From JAGAJR01 sp048463395 (lineage in GTDB: Bacteria; Pseudomonadota; Alphaproteobacteria; RF32; CAG-239): a DNA stretch of 64,000 nt. The notes under the pieces are model-generated. The model searched no databases. It saw nothing but the letters and a program-made list of their open reading frames with translations, and had not been told where the DNA came from. Shown here piece by piece: positions 8,518 to 16,162 of the stretch; within the stretch, counting starts at the first letter, position 1, and each line of letters starts with the position of its first letter. Both the position numbers and the translations under genes were made by a program. The stretch is taken from positions 1 through 64,000 of the forward strand of contig DBFWPL010000002.1 in the NCBI GenBank assembly GCA_048463395.1, given 5' to 3'.

Positions 8518-9412
8518 GGAGCAGACTAGATGCGGTTTTGTGGCATTAATCGGAGCTCCGAACGCCGGAAAATCCACGATTACCAATAATTTTGTCGGTT
8601 CCAAGGTTTCCATTGTTTCTCCGAAAGTGCAGACAACCCGTACTCTGGTTAAGGGGATAGGCATTTTTGACAATACGCAGATTATTTTTCTGGATACGCC
8701 GGGAATTTTTAAGCCAAAGCGTCGTTTGGATCGGGCGATGGTCGCTTCGGCATGGAGCGGGGTCGGAGATGCGGATATTACGGTTTTGGTCGTGGATGCC
8801 AAACGCGGGTTTGATGACGAAACACAGTCTATTGTCGCCAAGTTAAACAAAAATAAAGTTGAAGCCGTTTTGGTGCTGAATAAAGTTGATTTGGTGCAGA
8901 AGGAAAAACTTCTGGAGCTGAGTGCCAAAATCAATGCGGCGGGAAAGTTCAAAGAGACCTTTATGGTTTCGGCTTTGACCGGTCAGCATATTGAGGATTT
9001 TTATAAGTATTTGGCTGATAATCTTCCTGTCAGTCCGTGGTTTTATCCGGAAGAGCAGATTTCAGACATGCCGTTGAAGCTTTTGGTGGCGGAAATCGTT
9101 CGGGAGAAATTGTTTTTGTTTTTGCGTCAGGAATTGCCGTATGCTTTGACGGTTGAACCGGAATTGTGGGAACGCAGAGAAGACGGTTCGGTTCGGGCAG
9201 AAATGACTATTTATGTGGAGCGAGACAGTCAAAAGGTTATTGTTTTGGGGAAGGGCGGTTCCATGATTAAGCGTATCGGACAATCTGCCCGAAAGGAAAT
9301 TGAAGAACTTTTGGAGGAAAGAGTTCATCTCTTTTTGTTTGTCAAGGTGCGGGAGAACTGGATTGATGATCCGGCACGTTACTCTGACTGGGGATTGAAT
9401 TTCAATGCCTAA
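8510..9412 (+). CDS. era: GTPase Era
   Basis: Era binds the 3' end of 16S rRNA and is needed for small-subunit maturation. I place the start at the ATG at 8510, giving 300 residues and the usual short N-terminus (MAEEQTRCGFVALIG); an upstream in-frame extension would lie inside rnc. G motifs are GAPNAGKST at 15-23, the switch QTTR near 44, DTPG near 63, NKVD near 123 and SAL near 152. The C-terminal KH domain contains VLGKGGSMIKRIG near 246-258. A terminator follows 23 bases after the stop. recO, often next in related genomes, is absent here. Confidence 0.96.
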   Translation: MAEEQTRCGFVALIGAPNAGKSTITNNFVGSKVSIVSPKVQTTRTLVKGIGIFDNTQIIFLDTPGIFKPKRRLDRAMVASAWSGVGDADITVLVVDAKRGFDDETQSIVAKLNKNKVEAVLVLNKVDLVQKEKLLELSAKINAAGKFKETFMVSALTGQHIEDFYKYLADNLPVSPWFYPEEQISDMPLKLLVAEIVREKLFLFLRQELPYALTVEPELWERREDGSVRAEMTIYVERDSQKVIVLGKGGSMIKRIGQSARKEIEELLEERVHLFLFVKVRENWIDDPARYSDWGLNFNA

Positions 9413-9435
9413 TCCTTTGGATTTGTTATTTTAGC

Positions 9436-9458
9436 AGCACCTTTGAGGTGCTTTTTTT
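9436..9458 (+). terminator. Rho-independent terminator after era
   Basis: A 7-bp stem, AGCACCT/AGGTGCT with a three-base loop, followed by a run of seven T residues. It closes the rsh-to-era gene run ahead of the flagellar promoter. Confidence 0.85.
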
Positions 9459-9473
9459 GTGTGTTTTAGAAAT

Positions 9474-9490
9474 TTGGCACAGTGTTTGCA
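9474..9490 (+). promoter_or_regulatory. Sigma-54 promoter of the flagellar operon
   Basis: TTGGCACAGTGTTTGCA contains the -24 GG at 9476-9477 and the -12 GC at 9488-9489 with exactly ten bases between them, and matches the TGGCAC-N5-TTGC consensus. It is 52 bases upstream of the flgF ATG. Rod and ring genes in Caulobacter-type flagellar hierarchies are RpoN-dependent, so the position fits. The activator-binding site (FlbD-like) was not identified. Confidence 0.85.
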
Positions 9491-9541
9491 TATATACTTT
9501 CAGTTAAATTAAAATTATCCAAAACTATTGGGGAGAATATA

Positions 9542-10285
9542 ATGGATAATACAAAGTATATAGCTTTATCACGCCAGATGGGGTTATGGAAACAGATGGA
9601 TATTGTTTCCAATAATATGGCAAATATGAACACCTCCGGATATAAGCAGGATGATGCCGTTTTCAGTTCTTATCTGGTTAAAACGCAGAATGCTGCAGGG
9701 TTTGGCAAGGTTCCGGTTTATTTCACGCATGATTTCGGAGAATTTACGGATTTTGCCGAAGGGGCTTTTGTTCAAACCGGAAACACTTTTGATTTGGCTT
9801 TGAAGGGCGATGGTTTCTTTGCAATTGAAACCGATCATGGCGAAAGATACACCAAAAAAGGACAATTTATGTTGGATGCCGACGGAAAGTTGGTTACCTC
9901 GGATGGGGATATTGTCTTGTCTGAAAATAATGAACCGTTTTTTTTCGCTCCGGGAGAAAAAGAAATATCTTTTGCTGAAAACGGAGAGGTTTCTACTGAA
10001 AACGGGGTTATCGGCCGTTTGAAAATCGCTAAATTTGCCGATAATCAAAAGCTTTTGAAAGTTGCCAACACCATGTTTGAGAATGTGTCCGGAAACGCCA
10101 TGCAGGTTAATTCCGGTGAGACTTCCGTAGCTCAGGGATATGTTGAAAAGTCCAATGTCGAAGCTATTGCGGAAATGACGAAGATGATCAAGCTGCAACG
10201 TTCTTACGAATATGTTCAGCAGATGATTGATGAAGAACACGACAGAGTTTCAAATACCATAGCGGCATATGCCCAGTTGGCTTAA
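9542..10285 (+). CDS. flgF: Flagellar proximal-rod protein FlgF
   Basis: FlgF is a rod component of the flagellar basal body. The 247-residue protein starts MDNTKYIALSRQMGLWKQMD and contains the rod/hook-family N-terminal signature IVSNNMANMNTSGYK (about residues 21-35), a central FALKGDGFFAIE-like motif (near 90), and the C-terminal amphipathic helix ending LQRSYEYVQQMIDEE. The start at 9542 is chosen because of the GGGGAG ribosome site just upstream and because any longer reading would begin inside the sigma-54 promoter. It is the first gene of flgF-flgG-flgA-flgH. Confidence 0.93.
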   Translation: MDNTKYIALSRQMGLWKQMDIVSNNMANMNTSGYKQDDAVFSSYLVKTQNAAGFGKVPVYFTHDFGEFTDFAEGAFVQTGNTFDLALKGDGFFAIETDHGERYTKKGQFMLDADGKLVTSDGDIVLSENNEPFFFAPGEKEISFAENGEVSTENGVIGRLKIAKFADNQKLLKVANTMFENVSGNAMQVNSGETSVAQGYVEKSNVEAIAEMTKMIKLQRSYEYVQQMIDEEHDRVSNTIAAYAQLA

Positions 10286-10307
10286 TAAATTCACAGGGGA
10301 ATAAATT

Positions 10308-11096
10308 ATGAGATCTTTACATATCGGTGCAACGGGAATGCTGGCTCAACAAACGAATGTTGATGTTATTTCCAACAATATTGCGAATATGAACACGACG
10401 GCGTATACCAAAAGAAGAGCCGAATTTAATGACTTGCTGTATCAGAACATTATTCGTCCGGGGTCTGCTTCCAGTGCCTCTCAGACGGTTGTTCCTTCAG
10501 GTCTTCAGCTTGGTCTTGGTGTGAGAACGGCTGCCGTATACCGTATTACGGACGGGGGTGGTTTGACGAACACCACAAATGAGTTGGATTTGGCAATCCG
10601 TGGCCGAGGTTATTTTCAGATTGAACTTCCGGAGGGGAAAGGAATAGCCTATACCCGTGACGGAGCTTTCCAGAGAAACGGCGACGGCGTGATAGTTACG
10701 CATGACGGTTATGTTGTTCAGCCGGAAATTACCATTCCCGATGATGCCGTTGAAATTTATGTGAACAGTTCCGGAGAGGTTTGGGTTAAGCAGGACGGCG
10801 AAACCGACGAAATTAATGTCGGGCAGCTGGAATTAGCTACTTTTGTTAACGAAGCCGGTTTGGAAGCCATGGGGCAAAACTTGTTTTTGGAAACGGAGGC
10901 TTCCGGTGCTCCGATTATTGATAATCCTGACGTGGAAGGTTTCGGTTCTATTTTGCAAGGGTATTTGTCAACCTCTAACGTTAATCCGGTTACCGAGATT
11001 ACCGAATTGGTTTCCGCCCAGAGAGCTTATGAGATGAACTCGAAAGTTATTCAGACATCAGACCAGATGTTGAGCACGATTAACCAGATGAAGTAG
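10308..11096 (+). CDS. flgG: Flagellar distal-rod protein FlgG
   Basis: FlgG forms the distal rod between the proximal rod and the hook. Its 262 residues match the family length. The N-terminus MRSLHIGATGMLAQQTNVDVISNNIANMNTTAY, read in two parts, contains the ISNNIANMNT signature near residues 21-30. The LDLAIRGRGYFQIELP block is near 88-103, and the C-terminal helix SAQRAYEMNSKVIQTSDQML lies at about 235-254. A GGGG-containing ribosome site precedes the ATG; the gap to flgF is 22 bases. Confidence 0.96.
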   Translation: MRSLHIGATGMLAQQTNVDVISNNIANMNTTAYTKRRAEFNDLLYQNIIRPGSASSASQTVVPSGLQLGLGVRTAAVYRITDGGGLTNTTNELDLAIRGRGYFQIELPEGKGIAYTRDGAFQRNGDGVIVTHDGYVVQPEITIPDDAVEIYVNSSGEVWVKQDGETDEINVGQLELATFVNEAGLEAMGQNLFLETEASGAPIIDNPDVEGFGSILQGYLSTSNVNPVTEITELVSAQRAYEMNSKVIQTSDQMLSTINQMK

Positions 11097-11115
11097 TTTG
11101 AAAAGGTGTTTTTTT

Positions 11116-11820
11116 ATGCGTTTTGTATATTTCATCAGTTGTTTGTTTCTTTTAACCGTTTTTAATGCAAATGCAGAGAATTTGCTGATTGTGAGGGAAG
11201 ATGAAATCGCTGAAGCAATTAAAGAAGAATTTGTTGAGCAGGGACTGGAGGAGACAACAGATCTGGAATTTTTCGGTGGGCAGACTTTCTTTCAAATTGA
11301 AGGTGCTCAGGCTGCTAAAATTCTGGTAAGCGATCTGAAAGCTGATGAACTTCAAAACAAGTTTTCCTGTAAAGTGGAAGTTTTTGCCGACGGAAAACCT
11401 TATGCCAAAACAGAAGTGCAGGGTAAGTATTATGTTTTGGGAGAGGTGTATGTTCCGGCAAGAAATATTAATAAGGGCGAAGTTATTGCCGAAGATATGC
11501 TGAAGACTATCCGGGTCAGAATGAATCGAATTAAGCCGGCGAATGTGGTTGACAAAGACAAGCTGATTAATAAAGAAGCCAAAAAATCCCTTAAAGAGGG
11601 AAAGGTTATTAATGCCAGAGATATCGGCAACAAAATTCTTATCAAACGCAATGACATTGTAACAATTGTTTATAAGACGGATAAAATGCAGATTACGGCA
11701 AAAGTACAGGCAATGAGCGATGGTGCCAAAGGGGAAAAAATAGAAGTGATGAACACCAAGAGCAAAAAAGTGCTGTTTGCCGAAGTTATCGATGCCAATA
11801 CGGTAGAAGTTGAACAATAG
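11116..11820 (+). CDS. flgA: Flagellar P-ring assembly chaperone FlgA
   Basis: FlgA is a periplasmic chaperone for P-ring (FlgI) assembly. I chose the ATG at 11116 rather than the in-frame TTG 18 bases earlier, because an AAAAGG ribosome site lies between them and the protein then begins directly with a signal peptide (MRFVYFISCLFLLTVFNANA). The C-terminal half is a SAF-like domain: VPARNINKGEVIAEDML, then the DIGNKILIKRNDIVTIVY segment and the closing AEVIDANTVEV. Length is 234. flgI itself is not in this window, so its partner must be encoded elsewhere. Confidence 0.9.
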   Translation: MRFVYFISCLFLLTVFNANAENLLIVREDEIAEAIKEEFVEQGLEETTDLEFFGGQTFFQIEGAQAAKILVSDLKADELQNKFSCKVEVFADGKPYAKTEVQGKYYVLGEVYVPARNINKGEVIAEDMLKTIRVRMNRIKPANVVDKDKLINKEAKKSLKEGKVINARDIGNKILIKRNDIVTIVYKTDKMQITAKVQAMSDGAKGEKIEVMNTKSKKVLFAEVIDANTVEVEQ

Positions 11821-11835
11821 AAGGGGACTATTGAA

Positions 11836-12591
11836 ATGAGCAATAATAAAATTTACAAAATAGCGGCCGTGTTGATGATGGCAACTTCTCTGAGCGGTTG
11901 CAATACATGGTCCAGGTTAACGAGTATTGGGAAAGAGCCTCCTCTGGCTCCGATAGAAAATCCGGTCGAAGCACCGAACTATCAGCCGGTGTCTATGCCG
12001 ATGCCGCAGCAACCTGACGGTTATGCCGGAGCAAATTCTTTGTGGAAAAAAGGGTCTTCCGGTTTCTTCAAAGACCAAAGAGCTTCGAAAGTCGGTGATA
12101 TTATCACCGTTAACGTATCAGCCAAAGATGCGGCTTTAATGGAAAACAAAACGGAGCAAAATCGTGATAATAATGATGATACGGTCGGTGTCGGAAGTTT
12201 CTTCGGTTATGAAAAGTATGCAAAAGATTATTTTCCTGATGCCATTGATCCGGCAAATTTGGTTAATGTTCAGTCTAACCATGATGTTTCCGGAGAAGGA
12301 AAAATTGATCGTTCCGAAAAAATTAACATGACTATGGCAGCGGTTGTAACTCAGGTTTTGCCGAACGGTAATCTGGTTATTGAAGGGACACAGGAAATCA
12401 GGGTTAATTATGAACTTCGCCAATTGACGGTCAGAGGTATTATCCGCCGGGCGGATATTAGTTCGGACAATACGATTGCTTCAAGCAAAATTGCCGAATT
12501 GAGAGTTTCTTATGGCGGTACGGGTACTATTTCTGATGTTCAGGAGCCGAGATACGGACGTCAGTTGATAGATATTCTGTCTCCGTTCTAG
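11836..12591 (+). CDS. flgH: Flagellar L-ring lipoprotein FlgH
   Basis: FlgH forms the outer-membrane L-ring. The lipobox LSGC places the lipidated cysteine at residue 22. The mature 230 residues show family features: SLWKKGSSGFFKDQRASKVGDIITV near 72-96, then the block GEGKIDRSEKINMTMAAVV near 153-171, then LPNGNLVIEGTQEIRVN near 174-190, and the end RYGRQLIDILSPF. Ribosome site AAGGGGA is upstream. It ends the flagellar gene run; a purine-rich AAAGGAGAGG follows its stop but no gene starts behind it. Confidence 0.95.
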   Translation: MSNNKIYKIAAVLMMATSLSGCNTWSRLTSIGKEPPLAPIENPVEAPNYQPVSMPMPQQPDGYAGANSLWKKGSSGFFKDQRASKVGDIITVNVSAKDAALMENKTEQNRDNNDDTVGVGSFFGYEKYAKDYFPDAIDPANLVNVQSNHDVSGEGKIDRSEKINMTMAAVVTQVLPNGNLVIEGTQEIRVNYELRQLTVRGIIRRADISSDNTIASSKIAELRVSYGGTGTISDVQEPRYGRQLIDILSPF

Positions 12592-12609
12592 TTAAAGGAG
12601 AGGTGCTTC

Positions 12610-12654
12610 GTCAAGAACTGAATTCGAAAAACCTAATGTTAGTTAGCTTTTTCT
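12610..12654. repeat. 45-bp direct repeat, copy 1
   Basis: Copy 1 and copy 2 (12712-12756) are identical over 45 bases except for one T/C difference. Each includes an EcoRI-type GAATTC and a weak dyad (AAAAAC-CTAAC/GTTAG-CTTTTT). A related short string, CGTTTCCCT, follows each copy at different distances, hinting at a longer degenerate unit of about 100 bp. Confidence 0.85.
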
Positions 12655-12711
12655 TCCCTTGAGTATCTAGGCTCGCAGCGGTTACTGTCGTTTCCCTCGC
12701 TCGCTGAGATA

Positions 12712-12756
12712 GTCAAGAACTGAATTCGAAAAACCTAACGTTAGTTAGCTTTTTCT
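12712..12756. repeat. 45-bp direct repeat, copy 2
   Basis: Second copy of the 45-bp repeat beginning GTCAAGAACTG. It carries the perfect 10-bp palindrome CTAACGTTAG where copy 1 has CTAATGTTAG. No open frame or transposase accompanies it. Confidence 0.85.
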
Positions 12757-12962
12757 CATCGTTTCCCTTATTATTATGTTGTTAACACATGAAGAAAAAA
12801 TCTCCCCATTTTTTCTTTGACTAATCAGGGTCTGTTCTCCCCGACATAAAAACAGGCCCTGATATAAATTTTAGTTGTGGATAGTCGTCAAGGTTACTAT
12901 TTAAAAAATCCGTTGATTGATTATATTGAAAAAGAAGTTTTTATTAAATGAAGGAAGCTGAA

Positions 12963-13628
12963 ATGAATAATAATGTTGATCAGGTTAAGAATGCTGAACA
13001 GGAAGCCGTTATTCTTCTGAACCATGCCATGGCTATTGCCAATGCTGCAAACAGTCAGAATGAATCAGAAATTGTTTCCGTATTGGACAGCAATTTGAAA
13101 CTTTGGGTGGAAATAGAAACATCGCTCAAAAGTGCAAAGAATTTGCTTCCCCAAGATATTAAGGATAATTTGCTTAAATTATCCAAATTTGTTGAAAGAC
13201 TTACTCTTTCCAAAGGTTCCAAAATGTCAAAAACAGATTTTGACTGTTTGGTAAATATTAATATGCAGATTTCGGAAGGTTTGATTGAAGCCGTTAAGAA
13301 TAATTTGGCTAAAGAGGAAGCTTTTTCTTTGTTGAAATGTGCTATTGATTTGTCCAATGCTCGTGAAAACAATGATATCAGAGAATTGATTTCTGCATTG
13401 GATAACAACATGAAACTTTGGGTTTATATCAAAACTCTGGCTCAGTCTGAAGCCAATCCTTTGCCGAAAGAAACAAAATCTAATTTGATTAAATTGGCGG
13501 ATTATGTTTCCAATCGGACATTGGAAGTCGGAAAAGACGTTGAGAATATCAATGTGCGTGCTATTGACAGTATGATTATGACAAACTTGCAAATTTCGGA
13601 AGGTTTGATGACCAGACGTTGTGCGTAG
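12963..13628 (+). CDS. Protein with two tandem FlaF-like units
   Basis: FlaF is a small alphaproteobacterial protein involved in flagellin production and secretion. This 221-residue protein appears to contain two FlaF-like units. Unit 1 has LDSNLKLWVEI at 41-51, LLPQDIKDNL near 61-70 and NINMQISEGL at 98-107. Unit 2 has LDNNMKLWVYI at 146-156, PLPKETKSNL near 166-175 and MTNLQISEGL at 206-215. The offset between matching motifs is 105-108 residues. A standard FlaF has one unit of about 110-120 residues. Start 12963 is supported by AAGGAAG five bases before it. It lies downstream of flgH but after 370 bases of repeats, and has its own terminator. The assignment rests on motif pattern only. Confidence 0.7.
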   Translation: MNNNVDQVKNAEQEAVILLNHAMAIANAANSQNESEIVSVLDSNLKLWVEIETSLKSAKNLLPQDIKDNLLKLSKFVERLTLSKGSKMSKTDFDCLVNINMQISEGLIEAVKNNLAKEEAFSLLKCAIDLSNARENNDIRELISALDNNMKLWVYIKTLAQSEANPLPKETKSNLIKLADYVSNRTLEVGKDVENINVRAIDSMIMTNLQISEGLMTRRCA

Positions 13629-13646
13629 TATTGGTTAAGTTAATAT

Positions 13647-13678
13647 AAAAAATCCCTGAAACATTCAGGGATTTTTTT
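13647..13678 (+). terminator. Terminator after the FlaF-like gene
   Basis: Stem AAAAAATCCCTGA/TCAGGGATTTTTT with a short loop, ending in a T run. It lies 19 bases after the stop codon. Confidence 0.9.
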
Positions 13679-13701
13679 ATATCATAATCATTTTTGCAGA
13701 A

Positions 13702-13727
13702 AAAAGCCCTCTCGGACGAGAGGGCTT
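13702..13727 (-). terminator. Terminator of secreted locus A
   Basis: On the minus strand a 10-bp stem (AGCCCTCTCG/CGAGAGGGCT) is followed by T residues (forward AAAAA at 13701-13705). It lies just beyond the stop of the 404-residue gene and terminates the minus-strand pair. Confidence 0.88.
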
Positions 13728-13736
13728 AGGTTTAGG

Positions 13737-14951
13737 TTAGTAGTAAATGAAAGGGCAAACAGGACGTTCAACTGCAGCATCTGCCGGTTCAAATTTTTTC
13801 AATTCCAAATCAATGGCAATCGGTTTCGCATTCAGTAAATCAGATGTCCAAACGAGCTTTTCGGAAGCTAACGGATAAGCCAAATCCAATTTTTTAAAGC
13901 TTTCGGTAAGAAGGTCTTTGGAACTAACCATTTCCAGAGCTTCTTCGCTGTTTGGCAAGAACCATTTTCCTGCAGCTACACCTTCGGTGCTTAAAGAAAG
14001 TGTGAAGTTTGCTGCCGGGTATTCTATCTGGTCGGTTGTCAGGTCAACAATGCGTTTGGTAGCAACTTCGCCGGTTCTCAGAGATGTTCCGGCATCCGTG
14101 TAAATGGCGTTGTTTAAGCTGGCAACCAAATCATCTTCGGTTTTGATGGCTGTATCCAAAGTATATTTGGTATTAACCGTATCAAAACTGACGAACTCCT
14201 TTACTTGCAAGTCATTACCGGTGTATACGGCTGTTTTTAATTCTTTTGTTGCCCATTTGTATTTAGGACATTTCAGAGCCATAGCCCGTCTTTTGCTTGG
14301 GTTGATTACGATACCAATGACGGTTTTTCCGGAAATCTTTGTATCGGAACAGGTCATGTCAGAATAGAGGAATGAACCTTTTTTGCAGTTTTCGATACAG
14401 AAAACAATGGAGGTGTCAAATGGACAACGCAGCATTTGACCCTGACAACTTGAGGCACTGGACGTGTATCCCAGAGAGTTACAGCTCGGAGGCGTATCGG
14501 CACAGGTGGTACCGGCACTTTCAATGGAGGCAACGGCGTCGCTGATATCAAGTTTATCAAACTTTTTGACAAATTCTGAATCAATTTTGGTTGCAAGTAC
14601 AGCATCTTTTAATACCAGGTTGTTGGCTTTTAATGCGGTATATTCTTGCAAGTCATCAAGTTTTATCGGAGTGCTTGTAACAAATTTATATTTGTCGCTG
14701 TCAAGCAAGTATTTGTCGGCTGCTACGGCACTTGACATAGTTACTTGGTGTGTCATTTGAGTTTTATCCACCGTAGCTTGATATGCTCCGTTGGTAAGAG
14801 CGGAATTGACTGCAGAAGAGTTGGCACCGGATGAGATTAAAGGAGAGCTGCTTGTTCCTCCATCTTCGGCGTGAGCAGGAATGCCTGCGAATAAGGAGAA
14901 AGCGAGTACGGTCAGGCTTACTCCCAGTTTAGTCTTAGTAGTGTTTTTCAT
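13737..14951 (-). CDS. Locus A secreted protein with PPSC cysteine module
   Basis: Not a family I can name. The 404-residue protein has a clear signal peptide (MKNTTKTKLG, hydrophobic core, cut after AHA near residue 28). The first part is Ser/Thr/Ala-rich and helical. A cysteine module around residues 148-185 reads TPPSCNSLGYTSSASSCQ, then LRCPFDTSIVFC; the same pattern (PPSC, LGY, CPFD, C) occurs in the second gene of locus B. It is followed by IGIVINPSKRRAMAL near 213 (IGIVVNASTKLVLLEG in locus B). The C-terminal part has KWFLPNSEEALEMV, which recalls the LP-x-EE-x helix of C-type-lectin-like bacterial surface domains; that is a guess. It is the second gene of a two-gene minus-strand unit, 36 bases after the cysteine-rich gene. 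Confidence 0.75.
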   Translation of the reverse strand: MKNTTKTKLGVSLTVLAFSLFAGIPAHAEDGGTSSSPLISSGANSSAVNSALTNGAYQATVDKTQMTHQVTMSSAVAADKYLLDSDKYKFVTSTPIKLDDLQEYTALKANNLVLKDAVLATKIDSEFVKKFDKLDISDAVASIESAGTTCADTPPSCNSLGYTSSASSCQGQMLRCPFDTSIVFCIENCKKGSFLYSDMTCSDTKISGKTVIGIVINPSKRRAMALKCPKYKWATKELKTAVYTGNDLQVKEFVSFDTVNTKYTLDTAIKTEDDLVASLNNAIYTDAGTSLRTGEVATKRIVDLTTDQIEYPAANFTLSLSTEGVAAGKWFLPNSEEALEMVSSKDLLTESFKKLDLAYPLASEKLVWTSDLLNAKPIAIDLELKKFEPADAAVERPVCPFIYY

Positions 14952-14987
14952 AGTCTTTCTCCTTATAAAAACAGATAAGAGTTGGGG

Positions 14988-15950
14988 TTATTTGCAGTAA
15001 GATTTAGTAAAGTATTTCATCCAAGAACACTTGGTGATATTCAGCTTCCCGACAGCACATCCGGTAATTTCATATTTTCCGGAGCATTGTTCAAGAGTAC
15101 AAGCATAACCGTCCGGGCAGGACGAGAGAGTTCCTCTGTAGGCACAAGCTTTACAGCGGTCGTGTTTGACAATTCCGTTTTCGGTGCAAGAGTTTGCTCC
15201 GATTTCCGGTCCGAGGTCGCATTCTTTATATTCTACCGGACATCCGCAAGCGTTTTTAGCAGCGTTTACGACATAAGGCTCAGAACAGGTTTGGCAAATA
15301 TGCTGCGGGTAGTAGTAAATTCCCAAATCTCGGCTGTCTCGGCAATAGTTATTTGCTTCTACAATATTTTTACGGTAGTCAGATTCAGAAATATATTCCC
15401 GACTTCCGCCGCAAAGTGTCAAGTTGTCAACATTCGGATTACAACTGCAAGAATAGTGCGTGCCGTTTTTGTCGGTACAACCTTCCATTTGGGCGTATTT
15501 ACCACAAACGGAAAGCTGGTTTCCATCTTCAACGGTGTAGTAGTTTGAATCACAAAGACATGATTTGAAATATTCGGAGTTGTAAGGACAGCGGGTTTCG
15601 TCATCCGGATGTTGATTGGTTTCACACGAGGTTAGCAAGTATCCCTGATTTATACATTTGGTTTCATTATCCGGGGGGAGAATTGGACCTGGACCAGGTC
15701 TGATACTATTACTGTCGTTTCCGGATTCAATTACCGAGTGAACGGCAGCAAGCTTCACCGCATTATCCAAAGAGGATATAGGCCCGAGATCCAGGGGTGT
15801 TACTGTGTGTGAAGCAGATGAGGGATGTAACGAGAAAGGTACGTTACCCTCAACGGTAAGGTTAAGATTAGAGTTAAGAGAATTTGCAGCGGCCTGCATT
15901 GAATACGTGCAAGCAACTGCGGTCAAAAGACCAACATATACATTTTTCAT
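14988..15950 (-). CDS. Locus A secreted cysteine-rich protein
   Basis: A 320-residue exported protein with no family name that I recognise. The start at 15950 is preceded by GAGGTG; the signal peptide runs MKNVYVGLLTAVACTYSMQAAA. From residue 100 on it is packed with cysteines (about 30) in EGF-like spacing, with SCLCDSNYYTV, CSEPYVVNAAKNACGC, ECDLGPEIGANSCTENG and SCPDGYACTLEQCSGKY. It is clearly paralogous to the 317-residue protein of locus B: the order of Cys blocks, the PISSLDNAVKLAAV segment near residue 60 and the C-terminal ITGCA...CSW block match. Likely disulfide-stabilised in the periplasm or at the surface. The next gene downstream is its probable partner. Confidence 0.78.
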   Translation of the reverse strand: MKNVYVGLLTAVACTYSMQAAANSLNSNLNLTVEGNVPFSLHPSSASHTVTPLDLGPISSLDNAVKLAAVHSVIESGNDSNSIRPGPGPILPPDNETKCINQGYLLTSCETNQHPDDETRCPYNSEYFKSCLCDSNYYTVEDGNQLSVCGKYAQMEGCTDKNGTHYSCSCNPNVDNLTLCGGSREYISESDYRKNIVEANNYCRDSRDLGIYYYPQHICQTCSEPYVVNAAKNACGCPVEYKECDLGPEIGANSCTENGIVKHDRCKACAYRGTLSSCPDGYACTLEQCSGKYEITGCAVGKLNITKCSWMKYFTKSYCK

Positions 15951-15981
15951 TACACACACCTCATAATAGTTTAGACCCAGG

Positions 15982-16034
15982 GCCTATATACTACTCATAC
16001 TAATCCGTTTTTTTTTTTTGCAACAAAAAAGTGC
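15982..16034 (-). promoter_or_regulatory. Conserved 53-bp upstream block of locus A
   Basis: These 53 bases match 39126-39178 (upstream of locus B) at 48 positions with no gap. Read on the minus strand it has GCACTTTTTTGTTGC, a 12-base A tract, then TAGTATGAGTAGTATATAGGC. The distance from TTGC to TAGTATG is exactly 17 in both loci although the A tract is 12 here and 13 there. TTGCAA or TTGTTG could be the -35 and TAGTAT the -10; boxes are not certain. Confidence 0.7.
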
Positions 16035-16162
16035 GTGTTCTGACAGATTTAAAAGAATTTTCACAAATTTGTAACAAATTTATTTATACACACCAAGGTA
16101 TTGGAGTGTTGAAAATTAGCTGCCCGGTCTTTATAAAATTAGGTAAATAAGGAGATTTTTTT

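Larger units (their letters stand above)
12592..12962. other. Gene-free stretch with repeats and two hairpins
   Basis: Between flgH and the FlaF-like gene there is no convincing coding frame. Besides the two 45-bp repeats it contains two dyads: AAGAAAAAAT/ATTTTTTCTT at 12792-12817 (10-bp perfect stem, loop CTCCCC), and a 13-bp stem with one G-T pair at 12824-12863 (ATCAGGGTCTGTT with AACAGGCCCTGAT). The first could act as an AT-rich bidirectional terminator; the role of the second is not clear. The promoter of the following gene must lie in the last 90 bases. Confidence 0.6.

Noticed and set aside
9482..9541. Longer flgF reading starting at a GTG at 9482
   Set aside because: The GTG lies inside the sigma-54 promoter and the extension lacks a ribosome site; the ATG at 9542 has GGGGAG and gives the normal FlgF start.
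12592..12625. Remnant of flgI after flgH
   Set aside because: A purine-rich AAAGGAGAGG follows the flgH stop, but the frame behind it is closed after 18 codons and shows no FlgI sequence.
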